64,000 nt of DNA from Pseudoalteromonas luteoviolacea (GCF_021654285.1 NZ_JAKFZS010000032.1:1-64000); one strand, 5' to 3'; shown: positions 7,881-17,776, numbered from the stretch's first letter. The notes: generated by a model not told the origin, from the letters alone. Numbers and translations: made by a program.

Positions 7881-7982
7881 ATCGGTGTTTAGCGTGAACT
7901 TACTGACTCTCATGTCATTATTGCGAATGACCTAAAATCTGCTTAACTGTACAGAGTAAACAGCAAGATAGGAATTGAGCAT

Positions 7983-8780
7983 ATGGCATTGATTGAACGA
8001 AGTCAGGTAGGCGAGTTTTGTTGGTCTGAGCTTTGCAGCGCAGATTGGGCGGCAGGCAAAAGTTTTTATACTCAGTTGTTTGATTGGCAAAGTGTTGATC
8101 AGCCCATTGGTGAGGATTGCTATTACACCATGCTGCAAAAGCATGGCGTTGATATTGCTGCCATGTATGAAATGATGCCAGAGCAGAAAGCGGCAAAAAT
8201 TCCAAGTCATTGGCTTGGATATATTGCGGTTAATAATGTGGATGAGCTGGCCGAGCGGGCCACGGCATTAGGGGCTGAGATCATTGCTGGTCCCCATGAT
8301 GTACCAGAAGCTGGACGCATGGTGATGCTGCATGAACCAGGAGGGGCGCATTTTGCTCTGTGGCAAGCCGGTGCGCACACAGGCACTCAGCGAGAACTCG
8401 AAGCTAATGTCCCTTATTGGTATGAATTGGCCAGTCAAAACAGTGCCAAAAGTGAAGCCTTTTACTGCAATTTACTGGGTTGGCAAGCTGATCATCAGGC
8501 CATGGAAAATATGGATTATGTGGTGTTCAGTCATCAGGGTAAACCCGTCGCAGGTATGCTCGAAATGACGGAAGAATGGCAAGGTCTGCCACCACATTGG
8601 ATGTTGTACTTTGCGGTGCTGGACTGTGACAAGTTTGCTGAAAAAGCAACCTCATTGGGCGGCGAGGTCTGTGTCCCACCAACAGATATCCCACAGGTTG
8701 GGCGCTTTGCGGTGATAACCGACCCTCAAGGAGCGGTATTTTCCATTATGACCTCTGCTATGGATGAAATCACAAGCTAG
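7983..8780 (+). CDS. Two-domain VOC (glyoxalase/bleomycin resistance) family protein
   Basis: A 265-residue protein made of two tandem VOC domains (about 8-125 and 137-258), each starting with a variant of FCWSELCSAD/PYWYELASQN and ending in GAHFALWQ/GAVFSIM. Such duplicated proteins are metal-binding lyase- or dioxygenase-like; the substrate cannot be predicted. AGGAATTGAG precedes the ATG at 7983. The 3' end overlaps by 11 bases, tail to tail, with the minus-strand gene that follows. It is not part of known APE clusters and probably marks the cluster boundary. Confidence 0.85.
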   Translation: MALIERSQVGEFCWSELCSADWAAGKSFYTQLFDWQSVDQPIGEDCYYTMLQKHGVDIAAMYEMMPEQKAAKIPSHWLGYIAVNNVDELAERATALGAEIIAGPHDVPEAGRMVMLHEPGGAHFALWQAGAHTGTQRELEANVPYWYELASQNSAKSEAFYCNLLGWQADHQAMENMDYVVFSHQGKPVAGMLEMTEEWQGLPPHWMLYFAVLDCDKFAEKATSLGGEVCVPPTDIPQVGRFAVITDPQGAVFSIMTSAMDEITS

Positions 8781-9516
8781 CCGGGACATGGTTTGAAAGC
8801 TTGATAATTTCACCATCGCAATCGGCAAACCCATTATTGATGCGATCAATAAAAGCGGCAAATTCGCCGCTTTTCATCATACCTTGAATGATGCTATCTA
8901 GCTTTGGTACCAATGCTTGATGTTTTTTGTGGATATAGTGGCGTATCACAATGCCCTTGGTGGGTAAAATACGCATGTAAATTTTATTCAGTCCGGAGCT
9001 GCATAAAGAGCCAATACTAAAGTGATCGGTTGCAAGCAATTGGTCACTGTGATGCCGTGTTAATGCCTGAAATGCCGAAACATTGTTTTTAACACCATGG
9101 CAAGTGAGTTTGGTACGACGACAAAAGCTGGTGGTGATCAAGCTTCCTTCAATGGTGATGATGTCACTGTCATTGTTGATGTGACACAGCTCTGGCTTTA
9201 AGCAAAACACCGCAAGCCGAACAGTGGCTAAGGGGGTCGGAATAGCAATCAGTTGAGTGTATGCGCTCATTTCATTTGCGGCACGTCCAGCCTCCGCATC
9301 AAAGCGGCCACTGTCGACCCATTGCAATCCACGCTGTGTTGGCAAGTAGTGAAAGCTCGGTTGGATATCCAGTGGGCCATAAATACGTGTGAAGATATCC
9401 TCGATTTGCTCTTTGGCTAAATGGAATGACAACCCTTCACTGATATTGATGTTGAACTCTTTGGCTAATGACTGATTGCATACCCACAGTAACATCAATG
9501 CAATTAAGCGATACAC
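8770..9516 (-). CDS. Periplasmic solute-binding-like protein
   Basis: A 248-residue protein with a signal peptide (MYRLIALMLLWVCNQSLA, cleavage after Ala18) and the overall pattern of the small extracellular solute-binding family 3: a near-N-terminal ISEGLSFHLA, a central FDAEAGRAANE that resembles the G-R-x-D-x-x motif, and a terminal helix. No permease or ATPase gene is adjacent. In marine gammaproteobacteria such stand-alone proteins are common and their ligands unknown. Four or more cysteines in the middle may form disulfides. Confidence 0.6.
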   Translation of the reverse strand: MYRLIALMLLWVCNQSLAKEFNINISEGLSFHLAKEQIEDIFTRIYGPLDIQPSFHYLPTQRGLQWVDSGRFDAEAGRAANEMSAYTQLIAIPTPLATVRLAVFCLKPELCHINNDSDIITIEGSLITTSFCRRTKLTCHGVKNNVSAFQALTRHHSDQLLATDHFSIGSLCSSGLNKIYMRILPTKGIVIRHYIHKKHQALVPKLDSIIQGMMKSGEFAAFIDRINNGFADCDGEIIKLSNHVPASL

Positions 9517-9658
9517 AGTTCTTCCTAATCTTTGCTGCTTGGTTTAAGCCTAGCAGAAGTCTTCAATTGCAGGCAGTTTGCGTGTAATTATTCTCTTGAA
9601 TCCCGCTGTGTTTGCCCCAACAACTAAGATAAATCGTGACCTAAACTAAGAGGGAAAC

Positions 9659-10324
9659 ATGACCAAACAAGTAGTGATCACTGGAGCAAATAGGGGCATT
9701 GGACTGGAGTTTTGTCGTCAATATAAGGCGCAGGGCCATCAAGTGACGGCTGTGGTGAGACGCTCATCTGCAGAACTTGATGCATTAAACGTAGACGTGA
9801 TTGATAATATTGATGTAAGTATTGAGCAGAATGTTGCGCGTCTAGCTGAATTAATGGCAACGAAGACCATTGATATACTGATAAATAATGCCGGTATTTT
9901 TAGTAATGAAAGTCTTGCTGATATGGATTTTTCCCAGCTAGAAGCCCAATTAGCCGTCAATGCGGTGGCCCCAGTACGCGTGACACATGCACTACAGTCT
10001 CAGCTTACAAGCGGCGCTAAAGTGGCGATGATCACTAGCCGCATGGGTTCAATTGAAGACAATGGCTCTGGTGCTTATATTGGCTATCGTATGTCAAAAG
10101 CCGCGCTCAATGCGGCAGGAGTGAGTTTGGCCCATGAGCTTAAACCTAAAGGCGTTGCTGTGGCATTGTTACACCCTGGGTTTGTACAAACGCAAATGGT
10201 CAATTTTGCCGGCGATATTTCTGCACAGGCGTCAGCAGAGCGACTGATCTTACGTATAGAAGAACTCAATCTGACAAACACAGGATCATTTTGGCATTCA
10301 AACGGTGAGTTATTACCTTGGTAA
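9659..10324 (+). CDS. Short-chain dehydrogenase/reductase
   Basis: A 221-residue SDR protein. The NAD(P) motif GANRGIG lies at residues 9-15, NNAG at about 77-80, and the catalytic Ser and Tyr-x3-Lys in TSRMGS and YRMSK. It resembles the C-factor/CsgA-like small reductases. Substrate is unknown. The start follows GAGGGAAAC. The gene stands alone between the divergent binding protein and the acidic protein gene at 10429. It could in principle serve as a ketoreductase, but it lies outside the APE block and lacks the FabG-type sequence, so I do not link them. Confidence 0.85.
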   Translation: MTKQVVITGANRGIGLEFCRQYKAQGHQVTAVVRRSSAELDALNVDVIDNIDVSIEQNVARLAELMATKTIDILINNAGIFSNESLADMDFSQLEAQLAVNAVAPVRVTHALQSQLTSGAKVAMITSRMGSIEDNGSGAYIGYRMSKAALNAAGVSLAHELKPKGVAVALLHPGFVQTQMVNFAGDISAQASAERLILRIEELNLTNTGSFWHSNGELLPW

Positions 10325-10428
10325 TTAAATGACGGCGATGGGTCGAGTACAGCGGCCCACGCATTGTTGTTCGGGGCTGCGCTGGTGAACTATGCTACAC
10401 TTGCAAAAAAATCACCTCAGAGACCCGT

Positions 10429-10839
10429 ATGGAACTGCAAGAAAATACGCCATTAACACTTCCTCTTTTTCAATTAAATGAGCAACTAGAAAATCGCGAT
10501 ATTGAGTCACCCGACATGCAATTGTCGGTTAACTTAACCGCTGATTTACTCGCGAACTTATGCCAAAACCCAGCGCCAGAGCAAAGCATGAGCATTCCAC
10601 TAGAAGACTATGCGGTGACTGACATTGAAGCCAGCTTTACAGCCGCTTTGAATGATGGACATCAAGCGCAGCTTATTTTAAATCATGGTCCTGTGCTCAG
10701 TGCGGTTTTAAGCCCAGTAGGCGAAGAGATGCTATTTGTTTCTCCACCTGTCGACATGATGCCAACCTTCGATCTTGGTCTAGATGACGAAGATGATGAA
10801 GACGAAGGGGAAGACGAAGAGACTGCAAAAAATAGTTAA
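10429..10839 (+). CDS. Small protein with polyacidic C-terminus, function unknown
   Basis: I do not recognise this 136-residue protein. The first 115 residues have alternating hydrophobic strands; residues from about 117 onward are nearly all Asp/Glu (LDDEDDEDEGEDEE). No signal peptide or membrane segment is visible. It ends 16 bp before the cti gene and probably shares its transcript. The start ATG is the first in the frame; the ribosome site is weak. Confidence 0.7.
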   Translation: MELQENTPLTLPLFQLNEQLENRDIESPDMQLSVNLTADLLANLCQNPAPEQSMSIPLEDYAVTDIEASFTAALNDGHQAQLILNHGPVLSAVLSPVGEEMLFVSPPVDMMPTFDLGLDDEDDEDEGEDEETAKNS

Positions 10840-10855
10840 GCAAAGAGGGTAGTAC

Positions 10856-13192
10856 ATGTTGCAAAAGCGCGTGATTTGGCTGGCCAGTGCCCTGTTAGCA
10901 CTCAGTGGCTGTGCCATACTGGGAGTGAGTCACTATGACGATTTATTTGGACCAGAGCAACCACGTCAACGTGTGGTTGATTACCGTCAAGGTGGCGCGC
11001 AGTATTTGCAGCAAGTAAAGCCCATTTTGGATAATCGCTGTGTGGTGTGTCACGGCTGCTATGATGCGCCTTGTCAGTTGAAGCTGAGTTCGCCACAAGG
11101 CATTGAACGCGGATTGAGTAAAGCGTTAGTGTATGACGGTACGCGAATCTTAGCGACACCACCAACGCGCCTCTTATTTGATGCAACCACGACTGCCCAG
11201 TGGCGAGATAAGGGGTTTACGCCAGTATTAAATGAACGTGTGCAAACCCCTTATGCCAATTTGCAAGGCAGTGTGATGTATCACAGTCTACTGTTCAAAC
11301 AGCGCACGGCGTTTCCTGTGCAATCAGTCTTAGGTGAAGAGTACGACTTTTCATTAGATAGACAACAGACTTGTCCAACGATGGATGAGTATGAGCAATA
11401 CGCTAAGACCAATCCACATGCCGGCATGCCCTATGGTTTACCGGCACTGACCTCTCAAGAATATGCTCAGCTGCAGAGTTGGCTAGAGCAAGGTGCACGG
11501 ATGGGGGAAGTCCCCGCGCCAAAGACCTCTGTGATTGCACAGGTCAATAAATGGGAAGCGTTTTTAAATCAATCAGGCAATAAACATCAGTTGGCTGCAC
11601 GCTATATTTATGAACATTGGTATTTGGCCAATATCTACTTTAGTGACCATCGCCATTCAGACTTTTTTAAATTAGTGAGATCAAAAACCCCACCGGGAGA
11701 GCCGATTGAGTTGATCGCGACTGTTCGGCCATTTGACGACCCGAAAGTCTCACGAGTTTATTATCGCCTGATGCATGAGCGCAGCACCATTTTGTCTAAA
11801 ACCCATCTGCCGCTAGCGCTCAGTGATAAAAAAATGGCCCGCTTGTATGCGCAATTTATTGGCAGTGATTATCAAGTATCTGAGTTGCCCGGTTATGCGC
11901 CTAAATTGGCCGCAAACCCATTTAAGACATTTGCAGCCATACCGGTTAAATCGCGCTATCAATTTATGTTGGACGAAGCTGAGCTGATCGTAAAAGGTTT
12001 CATTAAAGGCCCTGTATGTCGTGGGCAAATCGCCCTGAATGTGATTAATGACCATTTCTGGGTAACCTTTGTCGACCCTGATAAAAATGCGTCCCCAGCG
12101 GTAGAAGCACTGTTGATAGCCCATAATGATGATTTGTTGTTGCCTGCAGCTGAGCAAAGCAATGCCTTGCCGCTATCGAGCTGGGCAAAATACGCCAAAC
12201 ATCAAAGCGATTACCTAGAAGCAAAAACGCGCTTGTCGGAAGAGATATTTAACCAAGGTGGTAAGTTAGACTTAAACTTGATCTGGCAAGGAGATGGTCA
12301 TAACCCCAATGCAGCCTTGACTATTTTCCGTCATTTTAACAGTGCAACCGTTGTCAAAGGGCTTGTGGGGCAGCAGCCAAAAACCGCTTGGGTATTAGAC
12401 TATGCGCTGTTTGAACGCATTCATTATTTGCTGGTGGCCGGGTTTGACGTCTATGGCAATATAGGTCATCAATTAATAACGCGATTATATATGGACTTTT
12501 TGCGCCTTGAAGGCGAGCAGAACTTTTTGAACTTACTGCCGCAAAGTCACCGTCAAGTCATTAAACAGCACTGGTACCGCAACTCTCATTTGAGTTTAAG
12601 CGAGTTTATTAATCGCAAGAGCTTGTTGGGCGCACCGAGCCATATTCAGTATCACAGTCACGACCCACAACGCGAGCTCTATGACAAATTGACAGCCTAC
12701 TTAGCGCCTGTACTGTATACAGAATATGACTATACGTCAGTCCCTGATACGCTAAAAACACTGAATCATTTACCCATCGAAGCCATCAGTACATTGCCGC
12801 AAGTGACGTTTATTTTGGCAAACGACGAGCTGGGCGAACTCAAAGGTTATACTTTGCTGCGCCACAATGCCCACTTTAATATCTCATCTTTACTGAATGA
12901 AGCAGGTCAGCGAGCGTATAAAGAGGATTATGTAACCCTGTTACCAGGTTTTGTTGGAGATTATCCTGAAGCCATATGGTACTTGCCAAATCAAGCGCAT
13001 ATCACCGCGTTTAGCGATGGCTTAAAGCAGGTCTCGGATGAAGCAAGTTATCAGGCGTTAAAAGCGCAGTTTGGGATCAGACGCACCCATCCTCAGTTTT
13101 GGCAATATAGTGACTTACTGCATCAGATTGCACAGCAGGCGCGAGGTGTAGAGTTTGGTCTATTTGATTACAACCGATTAGAGAATCGATAA
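10856..13192 (+). CDS. cti: Fatty acid cis/trans isomerase
   Basis: A 778-residue periplasmic enzyme that converts cis-unsaturated membrane fatty acids to trans forms, a fast response to solvents or heat. The N-terminus has a hydrophobic export signal with a lipobox-like LSGC at about 16-19. The heme c site CVVCH lies at about residues 62-66, followed by GCYDAPCQLKLSSPQG, a hallmark of the family. The length matches known Cti proteins. It follows the acidic protein gene by 16 bp and is terminated before the convergent peroxiredoxin gene. Confidence 0.93.
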   Translation: MLQKRVIWLASALLALSGCAILGVSHYDDLFGPEQPRQRVVDYRQGGAQYLQQVKPILDNRCVVCHGCYDAPCQLKLSSPQGIERGLSKALVYDGTRILATPPTRLLFDATTTAQWRDKGFTPVLNERVQTPYANLQGSVMYHSLLFKQRTAFPVQSVLGEEYDFSLDRQQTCPTMDEYEQYAKTNPHAGMPYGLPALTSQEYAQLQSWLEQGARMGEVPAPKTSVIAQVNKWEAFLNQSGNKHQLAARYIYEHWYLANIYFSDHRHSDFFKLVRSKTPPGEPIELIATVRPFDDPKVSRVYYRLMHERSTILSKTHLPLALSDKKMARLYAQFIGSDYQVSELPGYAPKLAANPFKTFAAIPVKSRYQFMLDEAELIVKGFIKGPVCRGQIALNVINDHFWVTFVDPDKNASPAVEALLIAHNDDLLLPAAEQSNALPLSSWAKYAKHQSDYLEAKTRLSEEIFNQGGKLDLNLIWQGDGHNPNAALTIFRHFNSATVVKGLVGQQPKTAWVLDYALFERIHYLLVAGFDVYGNIGHQLITRLYMDFLRLEGEQNFLNLLPQSHRQVIKQHWYRNSHLSLSEFINRKSLLGAPSHIQYHSHDPQRELYDKLTAYLAPVLYTEYDYTSVPDTLKTLNHLPIEAISTLPQVTFILANDELGELKGYTLLRHNAHFNISSLLNEAGQRAYKEDYVTLLPGFVGDYPEAIWYLPNQAHITAFSDGLKQVSDEASYQALKAQFGIRRTHPQFWQYSDLLHQIAQQARGVEFGLFDYNRLENR

Positions 13193-13198
13193 ATAAAA

Positions 13199-13230
13199 AA
13201 GTGGTGACAGCAGCTCAGCTAACACCACTT
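13199..13230 (-). terminator. Rho-independent terminator of the peroxiredoxin gene
   Basis: AAGTGGTG and CACCACTT form an 8 bp stem. On the minus strand the stem is followed by a run of T (CACTTTTTTATTTAT), fitting termination of the gene at 13241-13867. It may also slow transcription from cti. Confidence 0.75.
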
Positions 13231-13240
13231 ATCGCCTCGT

Positions 13241-13867
13241 TTAAAGTTTACTGGCTGCTGTCGCTGCAGCGAGTAACACATTTTCATCCAAACGCACTTT
13301 GTAATTGGGGTTTGCGTATTGGAACTGAATTAAGCCCTTTTTATCGATAACAAAGACTGCAGGCACAGGGAGTGCAACACGGTCCTTCCCATCGAGGTCA
13401 ACAAAGCTCACGCCTAACTTGTTACGATATGCTTTGGCGGTTTTGTCATCCAAGTAGTAAGCCAACCCGAGTGCTTGAGAATAAGCCAGCTCAGCATCAG
13501 ACAGCAGCATATAATTGGGTGACTCTATGGTGCTTTTAGCAAGAGACTGTGGAGAGTCTGGTGAGATAGCCACGATTTGCACACCTAATTTTTTCAGTTG
13601 CGGCTCAATTTTTTGGATCCCGTTCAGTTGGCGCACACAGTATGGGCACCATCCGCCACGATAAACGACCACGAGGGTCGTTTTGTTTTGATATAGCTTG
13701 GCTAAATCGACCGCTTTACCCTGACTATTTGTTAATGTCATCGCTGGGGCGTCTAACCCCGGTAGCAGCGGTGCCACCGTTTCTTGAGAGTTACTGATGT
13801 TGGTGACAGTGGCCGCAGATGCGCTTGGTAGCACAGCTAACAGTAAAGCAAAGAGTAATACTTGCAT
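13241..13867 (-). CDS. Exported peroxiredoxin-like protein (AhpC/TSA family)
   Basis: A 208-residue thioredoxin-fold protein with an N-terminal signal peptide (cleavage near ASA, residue 18). The active-site segment GGWCPYCVRQL has a CxxC pair, and the phrase VVAISPDSP is typical of the AhpC/TSA superfamily. It may reduce peroxides or act on disulfides in the periplasm. The electron donor is unknown. Its terminator is the hairpin at 13199-13230. It is divergent from the dUTPase gene. Confidence 0.82.
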   Translation of the reverse strand: MQVLLFALLLAVLPSASAATVTNISNSQETVAPLLPGLDAPAMTLTNSQGKAVDLAKLYQNKTTLVVVYRGGWCPYCVRQLNGIQKIEPQLKKLGVQIVAISPDSPQSLAKSTIESPNYMLLSDAELAYSQALGLAYYLDDKTAKAYRNKLGVSFVDLDGKDRVALPVPAVFVIDKKGLIQFQYANPNYKVRLDENVLLAAATAASKL

Positions 13868-13986
13868 AAGTTCCTCGATAAAAATGATTGGTCAGTGATA
13901 TAAGACAGGCAAAGTGACGAAAGGCTTTCGCTCGGGTATGATATTGTGTGTAACTTTTATAATTTATCAGGTCAAAGAGAGCGAAT

Positions 13987-14607
13987 ATGTCTGCAAATAT
14001 CACAAAGCTGGTGGTAATGCTGGAAATGCAAAATGCGATGAATACCAAGGTGCATGAGCAATGGTTTAGTCAGGGTTTTGAATGGTATCGAGCTATTTGG
14101 GTCGAGTGTGCAGAAATGCTAGACCACTACGGTTGGAAGTGGTGGAAAAAACAAACGCCAGACACAGAGCAGGTGATTTTAGAGCTGGTAGACATTTTTC
14201 ACTTTGGTTTATCACTGCGTATTGATGGCGAAACCTCATTTGACGAGTTGGCACAGCAGTTAGATAAAGAGCTTGCTGCTCCGAGCCAAGCTGATGACTT
14301 CAAACAAACGCTTGAGTTGTTAGCAGCCAGTGCTGTGGCCGACAAAGCGTTCAATGCAGCAGTATTTGCAGGATGCATGGCGCAAATTGGTATGAGTATC
14401 GATGATTTATACCGAGGGTATGTGGGTAAAAATACGTTGAACTTCTTCCGTCAAGATCACGGTTACAAAGAGGGGACCTACATCAAAGAGTGGGATGGTA
14501 AAGAGGATAATGAGCACTTGGTGGAGATAGTCAAAAGTCTAGACACTGAGCATCCAGACTTTGCTAAGCAAGTATATAGTGGCTTACAGTCACGTTATCC
14601 TGCGTAA
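13987..14607 (+). CDS. Dimeric dUTP diphosphatase (dUTPase-2 family)
   Basis: A 206-residue all-alpha NTP pyrophosphatase. The metal-binding Glu/Asp residues lie in ECAEMLDHYGWKWWK (about 40-54) and ELVDIFHFGL (about 65-74), and the NFFRQDHGYKEGTYIKEW segment near 155 is typical of the dimeric dUTPase family. It hydrolyses dUTP to dUMP and keeps uracil out of DNA. The start follows GAGAGCGAAT. It converges on yrfG with a 1-base gap. Confidence 0.87.
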   Translation: MSANITKLVVMLEMQNAMNTKVHEQWFSQGFEWYRAIWVECAEMLDHYGWKWWKKQTPDTEQVILELVDIFHFGLSLRIDGETSFDELAQQLDKELAAPSQADDFKQTLELLAASAVADKAFNAAVFAGCMAQIGMSIDDLYRGYVGKNTLNFFRQDHGYKEGTYIKEWDGKEDNEHLVEIVKSLDTEHPDFAKQVYSGLQSRYPA

Positions 14608-14608
14608 T

Positions 14609-15280
14609 TTACGTAATGGGTAAGAGTGTACGATAGTCACTGATGGCCATGTAGTCAGTGATCTCCTTTGGAGGTTGCTGACTGTCAGGGTTATTGATCG
14701 CCAATAAGTGGCCAATGCCATATTCTTTTGCAGCAGCTAATACGCTTAAGCTGTCATCTACAAATAAAGTCCTCGACTTATCAAAACCAAGGTCTGCTTG
14801 CACTTGCTGCCAAAGAGACTGACTTTCTTTACTGACACCATATTCATGGGTCGAAATGATCTTGTCCAAGTAGCCATCGAATTGCGTGCCAATGAGCTGG
14901 GTGCGCTCTATTTTAAGACTTAAGCTATCTGGATGGGCATTGGTAAGTAGCACCAATTCTTTACCTGCATCTTTGAGCGCCTGTAAAAATTCTGGCACAT
15001 CCTCTCTGAGCGAAATGAGATGTTCCACTTCGCGTTTGAGTTCCATAATAGGTAGCTGAAGTTCTGCTTGCCAGTAATCAAGGCAATACCATTCAATTTG
15101 TCCTGTTACGGCTTCATATCTGGCAAGAATATCTGCGCGAGCTTGTTCGAGCGTAAGGCCCTGTCTGAGTGCATGGGCTTTGGGGATGATCTCCAACCAA
15201 AAGTGGTTATCAAAATGGAGATCTAAAAGGGTGCCGTCCATATCGAGTAAGACGGTATCGATTTTTGACCAATTTAGCAT
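14609..15280 (-). CDS. yrfG: HAD-family GMP/IMP nucleotidase YrfG
   Basis: A 223-residue haloacid dehalogenase-like hydrolase. Motif I is DMDGTLLDL (residues 13-21), motif II LLTNAH, motif III the Lys in EYGVSKES, and motif IV FVDDS. The E. coli homologue dephosphorylates purine mononucleotides. It lies divergent from nudE, as in E. coli where yrfG and nudE are also near neighbours, which supports the call. Confidence 0.88.
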   Translation of the reverse strand: MLNWSKIDTVLLDMDGTLLDLHFDNHFWLEIIPKAHALRQGLTLEQARADILARYEAVTGQIEWYCLDYWQAELQLPIMELKREVEHLISLREDVPEFLQALKDAGKELVLLTNAHPDSLSLKIERTQLIGTQFDGYLDKIISTHEYGVSKESQSLWQQVQADLGFDKSRTLFVDDSLSVLAAAKEYGIGHLLAINNPDSQQPPKEITDYMAISDYRTLLPIT

Positions 15281-15340
15281 AGGCTTTTAACTGCAAAGGC
15301 TTTATGATTAGGTTATTCACATCATAGCAAATAAAAGTTT

Positions 15341-15904
15341 ATGTCACAGAAAAAGCATCCTTGTCCGCCGGAAATTTTGTCATCTGATGTCGTTGCCTCG
15401 AGTCGGTTGTTTACCGTTGAAGCTTTATCTTTAGAGTTTTCAAATGGTGAGCGAAGGCAATATGAGCGGGTTAAAGGTGGTGGTCGCGGGGCGGTCATGA
15501 TTGTGCCAATAACGGCTGAAAATGAACTATTATTAGTAAGAGAATACTGTGCAGGCACACATGACTATCAACTGGGCTTCCCCAAAGGGCTGATTGATCC
15601 AGGTGAGACACCAATAGAAGCCGGTAATCGAGAATTAAAAGAGGAAGTCGGATTTGGCGCCAATGAATTTGTCGACTTAAAAACGGTTTCTCTTGCGCCC
15701 AGCTATTTCAAAGCACATATGCATATTTTATTTGCAAAAGATTTGTACCCTGAACGTTTAGAAGGAGATGAGCCGGAACCGTTGGTGGTGGTGAAATGGC
15801 CCCTTGATGACTGGCAATCTCTACTGGATCAAAGTGACTTTACTGAAGCGCGAAGTGTGGCTGCACTGTTGTTATTACAGCAGCATTTATTAAAGGAGGT
15901 TTAA
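15341..15904 (+). CDS. nudE: ADP compounds hydrolase NudE
   Basis: A 187-residue Nudix enzyme that hydrolyses ADP-ribose, Ap3A and NADH. The Nudix box GLIDPGETPIEAGNRELKEE, followed by VGFG, runs from about residue 86 and is complete. The LAPSYFKAHMHILFAKDLYP segment after it is typical of NudE. The gene ends one base before cysQ, whose ribosome site AGGAGG lies in the last codons of nudE, so they form an operon. Confidence 0.9.
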   Translation: MSQKKHPCPPEILSSDVVASSRLFTVEALSLEFSNGERRQYERVKGGGRGAVMIVPITAENELLLVREYCAGTHDYQLGFPKGLIDPGETPIEAGNRELKEEVGFGANEFVDLKTVSLAPSYFKAHMHILFAKDLYPERLEGDEPEPLVVVKWPLDDWQSLLDQSDFTEARSVAALLLLQQHLLKEV

Positions 15905-15905
15905 A

Positions 15906-16697
15906 TTGCAAACCTACTTAGAGCCATGTATTGAACTTGCGCAATTGGCAGGTAAGGCCATTATGGCCATTTATCAGCAAGATGATATTGGTCAGCAGGA
16001 AAAGTCTGATCATACCCCTGTCACTGCCGCTGATTTGGCTGCCAATGAGGTATTGCTCAATGGCTTAAAAGCGCTCGCACCGGATATTCCCGTGATGTCT
16101 GAAGAAACGCCTATTCCCCCGCTTGAGCAGCGACAAGGTTGGCAACGTTATTGGCTTTTAGACCCAATGGATGGAACCGGCGAGTTTATTTTGCAAAGTG
16201 GCGACTTTGCGGTCAACATTGCTTTGATTGAGGGGAATCAGCCCGTATTGGGTGTGATCCATTGGCCAGCAAAAAATGTCACTTATTTTGCGGCTAAAGG
16301 GGCTGGAGCGTATAAGCGCTCAGGTGAGACTGATGAGCAAATATTCGTGGCGCCACCTGATACGCTAACGCTTGCTGTGAGCCGACGACAAAAAATTGAA
16401 GTAGTGAGTCAGTATTTAAATAGTCAGTTTGACACGATTGCACTGGGCTCTTGCTCATTAAAAGCGTGTATTATCGCTGAAGGCAAAGCGGATTGCTTTT
16501 TACGTGTCGGCCCAACAGGCGAGTGGGACACGGGAGCATCTCAAGTGATTGTAGAAGAAGCAGGTGGATGTATTACCGATGCACAATTCAATCCGTTGAC
16601 ATACAACCAGCGAGAGACGACCGAAAATCCTGACTTTATTGTTATGGGTCACCCTGATTGGCAGTTTCAGAAGTTGATCAGTCCTCATCAAAGGTAA
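15906..16697 (+). CDS. cysQ: 3'(2'),5'-bisphosphate nucleotidase CysQ
   Basis: A 263-residue inositol-monophosphatase-fold enzyme that removes the 3' phosphate from PAP made in sulfate assimilation. The metal site WLLDPMDGTGEF lies at about 81-92 and the second metal motif EWDTGASQVIVEEAGG at about 204-219. The start is TTG at 15906, with AGGAGG at an ideal distance and no nearby ATG. It is co-transcribed with nudE, an arrangement common in this order. Confidence 0.9.
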   Translation: MQTYLEPCIELAQLAGKAIMAIYQQDDIGQQEKSDHTPVTAADLAANEVLLNGLKALAPDIPVMSEETPIPPLEQRQGWQRYWLLDPMDGTGEFILQSGDFAVNIALIEGNQPVLGVIHWPAKNVTYFAAKGAGAYKRSGETDEQIFVAPPDTLTLAVSRRQKIEVVSQYLNSQFDTIALGSCSLKACIIAEGKADCFLRVGPTGEWDTGASQVIVEEAGGCITDAQFNPLTYNQRETTENPDFIVMGHPDWQFQKLISPHQR

Positions 16698-16850
16698 TGA
16701 GTAAGGTTCTAGCTGCGTATTTTGTCATGTTACGTGGGTAAAATACGTGGTTGGTACGTTAAGCTTTCTACTCAAATACGCGATTTTATAAAGAAAAACA
16801 CAGTTTTGCCGTATTTTTGTTCATTTGAGCAATTATTTTTTGTCAAATCC

Positions 16851-16878
16851 TTGCAATAAAAATAAATTTAGATATTAT
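16851..16878 (+). promoter_or_regulatory. Promoter of the initiator tRNA array
   Basis: TTGCAA at 16851-16856 and TATTAT at 16873-16878 are separated by 16 bp. The bases after the -10 (AGCGACC) are GC-rich, as in stringently controlled stable RNA promoters. The first tRNA starts about 70 bp downstream, leaving a short leader. Confidence 0.6.
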
Positions 16879-16947
16879 AGCGACCTCTTTAAGGAAGAGC
16901 TGCAAAGCACTTATTTAAAGAGGCATCGATTTATTGATGCATACAGG

Positions 16948-17024
<77 letters not shown>

Positions 17025-17068
17025 ACTTCTTAGTTAAGGAAGAAGCAAAACAAACTTAACATTACAGG

Positions 17069-17145
<77 letters not shown>

Positions 17146-17190
17146 ACTTCTTAAGTTAAGAAAGAAGCAAAACAAACTTAACAATACAGG

Positions 17191-17267
<77 letters not shown>

Positions 17268-17776
17268 ACTCCCTGTATTAATCAAAATTAATATTCCTAA
17301 TCAATTTCTCCTTTAGATTTATATCACTTATTTATTCACATAGTCTTTTGCTGCTTTTTAAATGAGCGCACTATTCAGTACGCTGGTTATTTCTTTTCGC
17401 TTAACAACGGCAAGATGAGCGGTTACCAATGCAGCTATGTGCAATTGAAGCTTGGCAGCATGCTGTATTAGCGGTTCTTGCCCCTGCGATATTTGGTGTC
17501 TGTGCAGGATCTATTACTTTTTCATGTGTTAGCGATTTAAGCTTTTTTTCTCTATTTTTAATTTCATTAAATTTTCCTTTTTAACTGATTCAAAATAAAA
17601 GTGACCGTTTAGACGTCACCTCAAAAAATAACTTAATACATGTCATGTGAGAAATAAATATAAATAACAAGTTTACAAAACTTTACGCGGGATTACTTTG
17701 AAGATTTTGGCTTATAAATTAGATTAATAATGGAAAGCGGCGCTGCTTCTAACTTAAAATTAAAAAGGAAATTAAA
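17268..17776. other. AT-rich interval between tRNAs and the peptide gene
   Basis: No convincing gene. A 51-codon frame at 17429-17584 is hydrophobic but lacks a ribosome site. Upstream of the peptide gene, TATAAATTAGAT at about 17713-17724 is -10-like. The segment just before 17777 is rich in A and carries the peptide's ribosome site AAAAAGGAAATT. Confidence 0.45.

Noticed and set aside
9659..10324. SDR as the missing APE ketoreductase
   Set aside because: It lies 1.8 kb away beyond unrelated genes and resembles CsgA-type reductases rather than FabG.
17429..17584. 51-codon hydrophobic frame before the peptide gene
   Set aside because: No ribosome site, Cys and hydrophobic content without a recognised pattern; could be chance in AT-rich sequence.
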